Source: JAKJEP01 sp964580995
GTDB lineage: Bacteria > Planctomycetota > Phycisphaerae > Sedimentisphaerales > SM23-30
Assembly: GCA_964580995.1 (NCBI GenBank)
Contig: CAZOMV010000003.1
Location: 40,521-104,520, forward strand
DNA: 64,000 bases
Direction of reading: 5' to 3'
In this document: positions 18,766 to 26,897 of the stretch, in pieces
Layout: each line of letters opens with the position of its first letter
How positions within the stretch are numbered: position 1 is the stretch's first letter
Position numbers and translations under genes: made by a program
Notes under the pieces: model-generated
The model's database searches: none
What the model was told of the DNA's origin: nothing
The model's input: only the letters and a program-made list of their open reading frames with translations

Positions 18766-18929
18766 TACAATAAAAATTACTAATGGAATACCCAAAATAT
18801 CTATAATCAGTTTATTTTCCGTTACTTACAAATTTATAATTCTGATTTTGCCGCCCAAAAACAGAGTGATTTATATCATTAAATCCCAGTAAAAACTGTT
18901 GTTGAAAAAATCAGCGATGAAATGAAATT

Positions 18930-19802
18930 TTAATGTACCGCACTGGCCGGCAGGTAAAAAATCCCCGGCCCTACATTATCGGGATAAGGTATTGCCCCAT
19001 CGCAACTTAAAGACACTCTCATCGGAACCACCTGTTCAGAGGTGTAAGTTTCCACATGACCGTCAACAAAACCCGCCAACAGCGATATTTTGAGTGAATT
19101 GACCGCCCCGCCGCCTTCCGGGCAAGACCAGTAATCGCTGGACACCTGGCTGCCCTGCGTAACTTCCGCCTGGGAGAATTTCTGGCTGCTGCCATAAGCC
19201 TCCGGACTGCGCCAATGGTTATACCCCAGATAATCACTCAGCAGCAGGGTACTGCCCCGGCCGCTCCCCCAGCTGTCCTGCGGGCCGCGAAAAAGCCGGT
19301 TACCCCCGTTTATTTCCAATATCCCCAGATAATTCCAGTAAAAACAGTAACACCCCGACAGCGGATCCCACGAAATCGGCGTATCCGGATGATCCCACTC
19401 ATCCCCCGCCTGCCATACCTCCTCCAGGCGGGGACATGGATTGGGCGAGGTCGGACAGTTCAAAATATCCGCCTTTTCCACATATTCTCCAAGGTATCCG
19501 CTCATGGCCCGGTGCAACTGCGGCGCCCGCTTCTCATAGCCGGTAATCATGCAGGGTTCCTGCCAGTTCCAATTCTTGCCATGACCGATAGTCGCCACCG
19601 ATTCCGGATACCGGTCACAGTTGTCACAGGCGTATAACAGCAAACTACCCGCAATCTGCCGCTGATGGTTCATGCTGACCAGATTCTGCGCCTGCCGGCG
19701 GGCCTTGCCCAAAACCGGCAGCAAAAAACTGAGCAAAATGGCCACAATGGCAATCACCACCATGAGCTCAATCAGCGTAAAACCGTTAGTTCCTCGCTTC
19801 AT
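18930..19802 (-). CDS. Type II pseudopilin-like protein (prepilin N-methylation motif)
   Basis: 290 residues from the ATG at 19802; a TTG sits one codon earlier. The leader MKRGTNGFTLIELMVVIAIV has the prepilin cleavage site G/FTLIE with Glu5 of the mature chain, followed by one hydrophobic helix. The C-terminal part has the 'GFVDGHVETY' segment typical of the large planctomycete family of pseudopilin-like proteins. It would be processed by prepilin peptidase and displayed at, or assembled into, an envelope structure. No other secretion gene is adjacent. The upstream SD is weak. Many paralogues usually occur per genome, so a specific role cannot be named. Confidence 0.82.
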   Translation of the reverse strand: MKRGTNGFTLIELMVVIAIVAILLSFLLPVLGKARRQAQNLVSMNHQRQIAGSLLLYACDNCDRYPESVATIGHGKNWNWQEPCMITGYEKRAPQLHRAMSGYLGEYVEKADILNCPTSPNPCPRLEEVWQAGDEWDHPDTPISWDPLSGCYCFYWNYLGILEINGGNRLFRGPQDSWGSGRGSTLLLSDYLGYNHWRSPEAYGSSQKFSQAEVTQGSQVSSDYWSCPEGGGAVNSLKISLLAGFVDGHVETYTSEQVVPMRVSLSCDGAIPYPDNVGPGIFYLPASAVH

Positions 19803-19950
19803 CAAAACCGCACCGAAAAATTGGCCTATCTTCCAGCTATAGAAACCGCTGCAAATTTAATAGAATTAGCTGATAATAGAATACCACGTTTCCCGGTGTC
19901 TGTCAATCTCTTTTATGGCAACCGCCCCTACCCATCTTGGTAAAATAGGC

Positions 19951-19985
19951 AAAAAACAGGGCCGCGAAGGGTAATTCGCAGCCCT
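19951..19985 (-). terminator. Rho-independent terminator after the duplicated beta-helix gene
   Basis: On the minus strand an 11-bp stem (AGGGCTGCGAA / TTCGCGGCCCT, one U-G pair) with a 6-nt loop is followed by six T and a further T-rich stretch. It lies 29 nt after the stop of the gene at 20014. Confidence 0.85.
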
Positions 19986-20013
19986 TCCCCTCCTTACGGC
20001 TGGTTGCTACGAG

Positions 20014-23000
20014 CTATTGCTGCACCCACGGCAAGGAAGCCAACCAATTTTGCGACAAAATCGCAAAATCGATCAGGTCAACGACACCATCACGATTCAC
20101 GTCCCCGTTCACCGGCCATTCACTCATGCTGGCATACCCCGTACCACCATACGCCCCCATATTCACCCGCCCCCCATTCGGCATCCTCTCCCCCGCCGGA
20201 TCTTCCATCCAATCCCCCGCATCAATACAGGGACTGGTCACATCATCCATTATCCATTGCCCTTCGTTAAACTGTGAGAAAAATAAGCCATAGGTTGTCT
20301 GTCCGCTGTCACATTTTAAATAGTAAATACTTGACTCATCTGGGGTAACATATGGCCGATAATCCGATAACACCGGATCACTCATTCCAATTTTTTGGAT
20401 ATCAACAAAAGGTTCGTTTAAAGAAGAACGAGTTGCCTTAAAAACATCCCCATTGGTTATTCCATCTCGTCTGCCAGAAAAATAAATAGTCAAGCCATCC
20501 GGCATAATACAAGGTGCATTGCTGTTACCTTCAGCAAAATTCGTATTTAATTCCCTTACATTTACTGGATTTGAAAAAGATTCATCTGTTGAATTCCTAG
20601 TAGCCATCCAGATAGCAATTGCGCCATATGCTCCTGGACGGGTTGAGTCCCAGAATATAATCAGTTCATCTTCTGTTAGCGAAGGCCGCGTATCAACATA
20701 ACCATCCATGTGTAATTCAGGGAAAGAATATTTTACTACCCATACATCATTTTTTGAAGTTCTCTCAGCCATCTTAAATGTGGTATCTTCAACATAATAT
20801 AATCTTAGCTCATCTGAAGTGACCCACGGATTATGAGTATCTGTTCCAAAGTAAAGCTCGTTTGCTACTTTGAATGAAGTAAAAGATCCTTTGGGAATAC
20901 TTCTACTTGCTTCCACAATACGATGTCCTCCCTCGGGGACAGTCCTTGAAAAATATATAGTAAGCATGTCTCTCGACAAACAGGTCCTTACACCTATAAT
21001 GGGATCGTTTAAGTCAGAACGAAATACCGGTTCCGACCAGCCTTGTTCAGCAGGAGGTAAGGGAACAAATCTGCCGCGGACAGATTTAAGGTGGTAATCG
21101 CCGTTGGTTGGATCGGCAAACTGGGGATAGGCGTCGAAGTTGTTATTCGCCGAGTCGCCGTTTTTCAGGCAACTGAAACTGGCCTGGCACTGGTACAAGT
21201 CGCCATCGGTATTATTCCAGAAGATGCAGTTGGTGATCGCCGGAGCGACGCCGGAGCAAGCGGAAATGCCGCACTCGTTATCCACAATGGTTAAATTTTT
21301 CAAGGTGGGTGAACTACCGGCCAGGAAGACAGCCTTGTCGCTGCCACGAATCACAAAATTTTTTAGGATACTGTCCGGCCCTTCGGCAGAATTGCAGGAA
21401 ATCGCATAATCCCCCGGAGCCTGCAACACAGCCGCATCCGCTGCACTCTGGACGGTAATGGCCTTGCCCTGGAAATTAATCAGTTCCGTATAGACTCCCG
21501 GCCAGACGTGGACTTCATCGCCATCCTCCGCGGCATTGATACCGGCCTGAATGGTCTGAAAAGCAGTCATTTGCGTCAGGCCGTCGTTACTGTCACTGCC
21601 ACGAATCGTATCGACATGATACACCATCACCGACACATCGCTCATACTGGCGTAAGCAGTACCGCCATACGCCCCCATATTGATCCGGCCACCGTTGGTC
21701 ATTGGCTCCCCCGCCGGATCTTCCGTCGGATCCCCCGCATCGATGCAGGGACTGGTTACGTCGTCCACCACCCATTGGCCTTCGTTAAATTGAGAAAACC
21801 AGATACCACTGTCTCTTTGAAAGTAAATTTCTTTTTCATCAGGCGTAGCATAAGGCCAATAATCTGCTATGGTGGGATTGCTCGCGCCAATTTTCTGAAT
21901 ATTTCCAAAGGGTTCGTTTTGATTGTTTCTTGTTGCCTTATAAATATCTCCATATAGTTTTCCATCTCGTTTACTTCCAAAATAAATGGTCAAACCATCC
22001 GGCAAAACACAGGGACCATTACTGTTCCCTTCAGCAAAATTCGTATTTAATTCACTTACATTTACAGGATTGGTAAATTGCTCGTGAATCGAATTTCGCG
22101 TAGCCATCCATATTGCTCCAGTGCCATATGCTCCAGAACGGATTGACTCCCAATATATAGTTAATTCATCTTCCATTAAAGAGGGTTTGCTATCGAAGCC
22201 GCCATTAATATGAATCGCAGAGAAGGTGATTGTTTCTACCATAGGATCACTTTTAGTAGCTCGTTCTGCTTGCTTAAGAATATATTCATTATCGCCAATT
22301 TTACAACGATAATACATTCGCAATTCATCGGCAGAAAACCAGGGGCATCCAACAGCTAAACCAGTAGGCGAAGAATAAACAAGCCATTCTTCGGTGAACG
22401 GCCCCTCCGGCATATTACGATGTGCTGCCACTATGTGTGCACTTATTAAACCATGAAACCCTCTTCTCATATATATTGTAAGTTTATCTTGTGACAAAAA
22501 GGGAAATTGAGGCACATATCCATAGACTGGGTCCTCCAATTCCGATAACAAAACCGGTTCCGTCCAGCCTTGTTCGGCCGGGGGCAGGGGATTAAATCGA
22601 CCGACGACGGATTTAAGATGGTAATCGCCATTATCAGGATCGGCAAATTGGGGATTGGCGTCGATGTTGTTAAGAGCGGGACCGCCGCCTTCCAGGCGGC
22701 TATAGCGGGCCTGGCACTGGTACAGATCACCATCGGTATTGTTCCAGAAGATACAGTTGGTGATCGTCGGGGCGGCGCCAGCATAAGCCGAAATACCAAA
22801 CTCATTATCCACAATCGTCAAATTCTTCAGTGTGGGCGAGCTGCCCGCCAGAAAAACCGCCATATCACTGCCGCAAATGACAAAGTTCTTCAGCACACTG
22901 CCCGGTCCCTCCGCAAAATAACACGAAACCGCAAAATCACCCGGTGCTTGCAAAACCGCCGCATCCGCCGCACTTTGGACAGTAATCGTTTTGCCAAAGA

Positions 23001-23229
23001 AATTAATCAATTCGGTATAGACACCCGGCCAGACGCGGACCTCGTCGCCATTCGCTGCCGCGTTGATACCGGCTTGAATAGTCTGAAAGGCGGTTTCTTT
23101 GGTCAGGCCGTCGTAGCTGTCACTGCCGTGAATCGTATCGACATGATATACCGTAACGGCAGATGCAAGGGGGCAGCCTAAGACGGTGACAACCAGTAAA
23201 ACGATAAGATTTTTTAAGTTTGTAACCAT
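20014..23229 (-). CDS. Secreted beta-helix/propeller protein, internally duplicated, dockerin-like tail
   Basis: 1071 residues with a signal peptide (ending PLASA) and a strong SD (GGAGGTAAATT before ATG). Two tandem units of about 510 residues each (about 26-535 and 536-1035) start with VYHVDTI.GSDS.DGLT and contain a right-handed beta-helix with CFWNNT-like turns, a roughly 280-residue region of PD40/TolB-like repeats (SxDELxIYW, LPDGLTIYF), and the closing segment DVTSPCIDAGD..NMGAYGGT. The chain ends with one Ca-binding loop, DVNRDGVVDLIDFAILSQNW, similar to half a dockerin. It is probably exported and surface or matrix associated, perhaps binding polysaccharide. A terminator follows. No catalytic residues are recognised. 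Confidence 0.75.
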   Translation of the reverse strand: MVTNLKNLIVLLVVTVLGCPLASAVTVYHVDTIHGSDSYDGLTKETAFQTIQAGINAAANGDEVRVWPGVYTELINFFGKTITVQSAADAAVLQAPGDFAVSCYFAEGPGSVLKNFVICGSDMAVFLAGSSPTLKNLTIVDNEFGISAYAGAAPTITNCIFWNNTDGDLYQCQARYSRLEGGGPALNNIDANPQFADPDNGDYHLKSVVGRFNPLPPAEQGWTEPVLLSELEDPVYGYVPQFPFLSQDKLTIYMRRGFHGLISAHIVAAHRNMPEGPFTEEWLVYSSPTGLAVGCPWFSADELRMYYRCKIGDNEYILKQAERATKSDPMVETITFSAIHINGGFDSKPSLMEDELTIYWESIRSGAYGTGAIWMATRNSIHEQFTNPVNVSELNTNFAEGNSNGPCVLPDGLTIYFGSKRDGKLYGDIYKATRNNQNEPFGNIQKIGASNPTIADYWPYATPDEKEIYFQRDSGIWFSQFNEGQWVVDDVTSPCIDAGDPTEDPAGEPMTNGGRINMGAYGGTAYASMSDVSVMVYHVDTIRGSDSNDGLTQMTAFQTIQAGINAAEDGDEVHVWPGVYTELINFQGKAITVQSAADAAVLQAPGDYAISCNSAEGPDSILKNFVIRGSDKAVFLAGSSPTLKNLTIVDNECGISACSGVAPAITNCIFWNNTDGDLYQCQASFSCLKNGDSANNNFDAYPQFADPTNGDYHLKSVRGRFVPLPPAEQGWSEPVFRSDLNDPIIGVRTCLSRDMLTIYFSRTVPEGGHRIVEASRSIPKGSFTSFKVANELYFGTDTHNPWVTSDELRLYYVEDTTFKMAERTSKNDVWVVKYSFPELHMDGYVDTRPSLTEDELIIFWDSTRPGAYGAIAIWMATRNSTDESFSNPVNVRELNTNFAEGNSNAPCIMPDGLTIYFSGRRDGITNGDVFKATRSSLNEPFVDIQKIGMSDPVLSDYRPYVTPDESSIYYLKCDSGQTTYGLFFSQFNEGQWIMDDVTSPCIDAGDWMEDPAGERMPNGGRVNMGAYGGTGYASMSEWPVNGDVNRDGVVDLIDFAILSQNWLASLPWVQQ

Positions 23230-23343
23230 AATTTACCTCCATTCGGGATAGCCGGCTTACCTGCTATCGCCGGGACAAAATATACATTCCTGTAAAACCC
23301 GACATACATTTTGATCTTCTTAAGAAACTCTAACAAATGGACA

Positions 23344-23374
23344 TAAAAACGTTATTTCCAGTGTTAAAAACGTT
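23344..23374. repeat. Two direct copies of TAAAAACGTT, 21 bp apart
   Basis: TAAAAACGTT occurs at 23344-23353 and again at 23365-23374. The 21-bp period puts both on the same face of the helix, as for a dimeric activator or repressor. They lie about 115-145 nt upstream of the beta-helix gene start (minus strand) and 42 nt after the stop of the sigma-factor gene. Closer to the start (23236-23275) is a GC-rich stretch that can form two alternative hairpins, CCGGC/GCCGG or GATAGC/GCTATC, just before the SD. Confidence 0.4.
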
Positions 23375-23415
23375 GTATTTTTTCATAAAAGATAGAGCCT
23401 TAAAGATACTCTAAA

Positions 23416-25293
23416 TTAATTTTCTATGGCCATCTGACTCAGAGAAAAGAGCCAGAGGATACCATCCGTTTCTTGTGATCGGCATTTGCGAATGGTTAGT
23501 TCACTGAATTCATCATCGAGACCACGGATATCCTGCAGATACGCAAACTCCAGGAACCCGGTTTGCTGATTATTGCTGTTCATAAATTCGATCCGCTCTA
23601 CCACATCCTTTTCCATATCGACAATATAGACCAGCCGGTTTCCATTATATGTCAAAATAACCTGGGCCTTCACCTGCCCCGGCTCGTACTTCGTCTGAAA
23701 CCTTATCTTTTGCCGCGCCGCGTCCCGCCGAACCGTATCGATCGTATGCAGTCCCATCCAGGGCCGTGACAGCCCCGCGAAAAAACTGCCTGACGGGCAG
23801 GCGGTGGCGGCCTGCCCGCAGGTCTTCATCTCAGCCCCATTGGTACAGTCGAGTATCTCCATCCGGTCCGCCACCTGCATTCGCAACCAGGGAGTATGTT
23901 CACTACTTGACGCGTAAACAAAGGGGACCCGGCCAGTGCCCTTCACCACTTCCTCTTCTACCATCCCCGTTATCCGAAAATACGTCCACCCGCGCTGATG
24001 CATCGCATCCCGCCCATCCATAACCTGCGCATTGCGCGGCCAGATATACTGAAAAAACTCCTCCTCCAGCATATTCGGCTGGCAGGTACATACCAATCGG
24101 CTGCCGCTTTCTCCCGCCTCCCGGCTAGTCATAACCAGTAAGTTATCCTGGGAATTCACCATCCCCTCCCCCGGCACCTCGCCCCCTTCCACCCCAGCGA
24201 TAAAATTCGTCAGTTCCCCATCATCCGTCGGCAAACGCCACACCCCAAGATCTCTCTTCCAGATATGATAATTATTCACCTGTACCGTATTGCCCTGATA
24301 CATATAATTCGCCCACTTATTTTGAATCCATTGACAAATCGGCTGATTTCTCGACGGCTCCATCTGCACCTGCCGGATCATCACCGTCTCCTGCCGGGCC
24401 TCAGGATAAAAATACCAGATTTCCTCTTTATGTTCCTTTGACGGCAGATCACCAGGGCAGATGACAGAGGAAACCGAACTTTCCACTGCCGCCGCCGGAT
24501 TCTCACTCTTTTCTACCGCCGCCGGCCCCACCAGAGGAACCGCCGTTATAATCCCCGCCGCCGCCGTCAGAGTAACCACCCCAGCCGTGCTCACCGCCAT
24601 ACCCGCCAGACTGGCACCCAACCCCACCTGGGTCATCCCAACCGTCACGCAAACCTGGCTGGCCGCCGCCTCACTCGGTGCCGTCAGCTTGCCAAAAACC
24701 AGCAACGCCGTCAGCAATGCCCCCTTGCCCAGACCATTGCGAGCCAACTGCTTCTGAAGCGATTTTTTCGCCCGGAAAAAAAGTATCCGGGTCGCAAATT
24801 CCGATTTCCCCATCACCTCGGCAATCTGGGAAAATTCCATCTCTTCATAACACCGCAGCGACAAAACTTCCCGATACGGAGGCCGCAAGCTTCGCATGGC
24901 AGCCAGAATAACCTGCTTCAGCTCCTGCGTTACCAGTTGGGCCAGCCCGTCCTGCTTATTTTGTGGGTGATCCTGTAAATCCAAAACCCCGGTTTGGGAT
25001 AACGAAACCACCCGCTGTCGCATCTCCCCCCGGTAATAACGACGGATCTTATTGGTAGCTATCCCATAAATCCAGGGCCAAAACCGGTCATTTCTCTTCA
25101 ATTTTCCGAATATCTTAATCATTTCTATGATCGTCTCCTGCACAATGTCCTCCGCCAGGGCATCATGCAAAACAATCCGATATACATATCGGTACAGCCT
25201 GATCCGCACCAGATTGGCCAAATCATTCATACATTCCTGATTGCCAAGCTGAGCCTTCTGGACAATCTCAAATAGATCAAGGCTATTTTCCAT
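23416..25293 (-). CDS. ECF-type sigma factor fused to a membrane and extracytoplasmic domain
   Basis: 625 residues, over three times the usual ECF length. Residues about 25-95 are sigma-70 region 2 (VQETIIEMIKIFGKL, FWPWIYGIATNKIRR). Residues about 118-182 are region 4 with a helix-turn-helix (MEFSQIAEVMGKSEFATRI). Residues 188-260 hold one or two hydrophobic segments rich in Ala, Gly and Val. The remaining 365 residues look like a folded extracytoplasmic domain ending NRLVYIVDMEKDVVERIEF, which suggests a LolA-like beta fold (inference). No separate anti-sigma gene is adjacent. The natural reading is a one-chain signalling device in which the outer domain controls sigma release or activity. 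Fused ECF factors are known in planctomycetes; the ligand here is unknown. Confidence 0.8.
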   Translation of the reverse strand: MENSLDLFEIVQKAQLGNQECMNDLANLVRIRLYRYVYRIVLHDALAEDIVQETIIEMIKIFGKLKRNDRFWPWIYGIATNKIRRYYRGEMRQRVVSLSQTGVLDLQDHPQNKQDGLAQLVTQELKQVILAAMRSLRPPYREVLSLRCYEEMEFSQIAEVMGKSEFATRILFFRAKKSLQKQLARNGLGKGALLTALLVFGKLTAPSEAAASQVCVTVGMTQVGLGASLAGMAVSTAGVVTLTAAAGIITAVPLVGPAAVEKSENPAAAVESSVSSVICPGDLPSKEHKEEIWYFYPEARQETVMIRQVQMEPSRNQPICQWIQNKWANYMYQGNTVQVNNYHIWKRDLGVWRLPTDDGELTNFIAGVEGGEVPGEGMVNSQDNLLVMTSREAGESGSRLVCTCQPNMLEEEFFQYIWPRNAQVMDGRDAMHQRGWTYFRITGMVEEEVVKGTGRVPFVYASSSEHTPWLRMQVADRMEILDCTNGAEMKTCGQAATACPSGSFFAGLSRPWMGLHTIDTVRRDAARQKIRFQTKYEPGQVKAQVILTYNGNRLVYIVDMEKDVVERIEFMNSNNQQTGFLEFAYLQDIRGLDDEFSELTIRKCRSQETDGILWLFSLSQMAIEN

Positions 25294-25534
25294 TCAGAAT
25301 TCACCTAATAAGTGCCGAAAAATCTTCATTTTATTACGCTTTTTTTCTCATTTTTTATAAAAAACTGTCGTGTTTTGTAGAACTTTATCTGATCAAAACA
25401 AACGAATTGCCCCAGCGGACAACTTCTCATTGAAAAATTAAGATCCCGATGTTATATTAGTAACCTCTTATTATGCACCAAGTTATGTAAATCGTGCAAC
25501 AAAATTATATGAAATGGGAGGATCGTTCTTTATC

Positions 25535-25561
25535 TGGCAGAAAAAGCAGAATGACCCGGTT
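25535..25561. repeat. 27-bp dispersed element, copy 1
   Basis: TGGCAGAAAAAGCAGAATGA plus CCCGGTT matches the sequence at 32047-32073 at 24 of 27 positions, in the same orientation. This copy is about 395 nt upstream of the PEP-CTERM gene. The other copy overlaps a predicted promoter (-10 TAGAAT), so the element may be a shared promoter type; here the -10 would read CAGAAT. Confidence 0.45.
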
Positions 25562-25597
25562 TTAGCGGGCCTCGATTGCCGATAATTTGCTCCAAAG

Positions 25598-25609
25598 AGT
25601 GAGCTCACT
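25598..25609. promoter_or_regulatory. 12-bp perfect palindrome, possible operator
   Basis: AGTGAGCTCACT is fully self-complementary and is followed one base later by GGTAGTACC, itself symmetrical about its central G. Position: mid-way between divergent genes. No regulator can be assigned. Confidence 0.3.
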
Positions 25610-25955
25610 TGGTAGTACCAGTCCCCCCGTCATTAATGAAGGCGTTTTTCAGAAGCATATTGTTGATAGTAAAAAAATACGATTCGTAAAAATTTATGAG
25701 AAAAAGATCGAAAATCCCCCTTTTTGCCGCATTTCAGCGGAAATTTTGTTTTACAAAATCCTTAATAATTGTTATAAGAAACTAAAGTAGTTTAAAAGGG
25801 CTACGACAAGGAGATAGGAGAAAGTGTTTTTCTGTGCTCACTTCCGCTTAATCATTCGTTCTAAATCTCTTATTTTTTTGTTAGCAGAAGCCTTGTTGTC
25901 ATAACTATCTTACAAGTAAATACTTAGTGTAATTTTGGAGACAAAGAAAGCGATC

Positions 25956-26489
25956 ATGAAGATTTTTTTTACAATCCTGTGTATTTTTAGTATAGGTTCC
26001 ATGACGTGGGGTGATGTATCCTTGACAATTTACGAAAGTGATAACGTAACTCTATTTGATTTTCGCGATATTTTAGTAGGTACAACGCTGAAATGCCGAG
26101 TCAGTTCAGATACCAGCAATACCTGGATAGGAACTGTTTTACTGCAGGAAACAGATAGTGAATTGGGTTGTTTATCAGATGCAGAACCTTTACCAGCCGC
26201 AGGCGATAATAGTTCTGCCTATTTCTGGGAAGATGGTTCTTCTTCCGGTTTTGATCTATATGCTGATTCCAATCCGATTGTTGGCGACTGGTTTACTCTT
26301 ACGTATACCGCACTGGCAGAAGGATATCCGTCCATTGGTTTGTATAATTATGATACCAACTTTCAGAAGGAGTGGGTCGATACCAAAACCTTCCATCAAA
26401 TAACTCCTGAACCCACCTCCAGCCTCCTGATAGGGTTTGGCAGCCTGATTTCCCTATATTTCCGTCGGAAATCCCACCGGTTATCATAA
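25956..26489 (+). CDS. PEP-CTERM sorted exported protein
   Basis: 177 residues from the ATG at 25956 (weak AAAGAAAG upstream; GGAG is further away). The frame extends upstream only through a TTG. It has a signal peptide (MKIFFTILCIFSIGSMTWGD), a roughly 130-residue acidic beta-rich body and the C-terminal signal PEPTSSLLIGFGSLISLYFRRK. PEP-CTERM signals are recognised by exosortase, which anchors or releases proteins in species that make extracellular polysaccharide. The body resembles secreted planctomycete proteins with an 'LYNYDT..W.D..TFHQI' ending. No exosortase is in the window. The function of the body is unknown. Confidence 0.82.
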   Translation: MKIFFTILCIFSIGSMTWGDVSLTIYESDNVTLFDFRDILVGTTLKCRVSSDTSNTWIGTVLLQETDSELGCLSDAEPLPAAGDNSSAYFWEDGSSSGFDLYADSNPIVGDWFTLTYTALAEGYPSIGLYNYDTNFQKEWVDTKTFHQITPEPTSSLLIGFGSLISLYFRRKSHRLS

Positions 26490-26897
26490 CCGTTTACTGT
26501 GAGAATGGAAGCTTGAGGGGCACAGAGAGAGCTTATTCGTATCTTATTTTGAATCATGAAGTTATAAGGGGGTGATTCATGTTTAAGGACACGCTTTGAA
26601 TATAAGGGGGAGGTTCATTTCAGAAAATAAGGTTATCGGAAGTTTATTGCCAATTCACGAGGGTATCTATTTTGTAAAAAGAAGAAAAACAGTTTTTTTA
26701 GTATCAAGAGATACTCCTTGCCAAACGCTTTAAATAATAGAAGGTGTGGCTCTGGAAGCAGGAGAGTCTCTCTCTGCGAAGAGAAAATTCCTTAGTATAA
26801 ATAGCAGGAATACGATGTTGGAATACTAAAACGTTCGTGTAAGGGGAACTTCATCAGAGTATGGGGTATAAGTAATTTGAAGAAAGGAGTTTAGGTC
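26490..26897. other. Intergenic region, 408 bp, with a short direct repeat and a possible leader hairpin
   Basis: TATAAGGGGG followed by TGATTCAT (26563-26580) is repeated as TATAAGGGGG followed by AGGTTCAT (26601-26618), 38 bp apart and 16 of 18 identical. The first copy doubles as a strong SD for a 6-codon frame (MFKDTL). Between about 26792 and 26830 TTAGTAT and ATACTAA can pair around a 25-nt loop. No terminator after the PEP-CTERM gene and no clear promoter were found. Confidence 0.5.

Larger units (their letters stand above)
25294..25955. other. Intergenic region, 662 bp, between divergent sigma-factor and PEP-CTERM genes
   Basis: No convincing gene: the only frame over 60 codons (25587-25790) starts with TTG, has no SD and an unlikely composition. 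The stretch is AT-rich. It contains a 27-bp element repeated at 32047, the 12-bp palindrome AGTGAGCTCACT, a near-symmetrical TGCAC..GTGCA pair around 25474-25498 and no clear -10/-35 pair. It should hold the promoters of both flanking genes. Confidence 0.6.

Noticed and set aside
23236..23275. Possible c-di-GMP (GEMM-I) riboswitch before the beta-helix gene
   Set aside because: Only a short 'GGATAGCCGG'-like segment resembles the 3' part, and on the opposite strand; the required 5' half is absent. Kept only as alternative hairpins.
25531..25556. Sigma-54 promoter suggested by TGGCAG
   Set aside because: There is no TTGC at the -12 position with correct spacing.
25587..25790. 67-codon frame between the fused sigma gene and the PEP-CTERM gene
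   Set aside because: TTG start with no SD, composition unlike a protein, and it covers a palindrome and AT-rich DNA.
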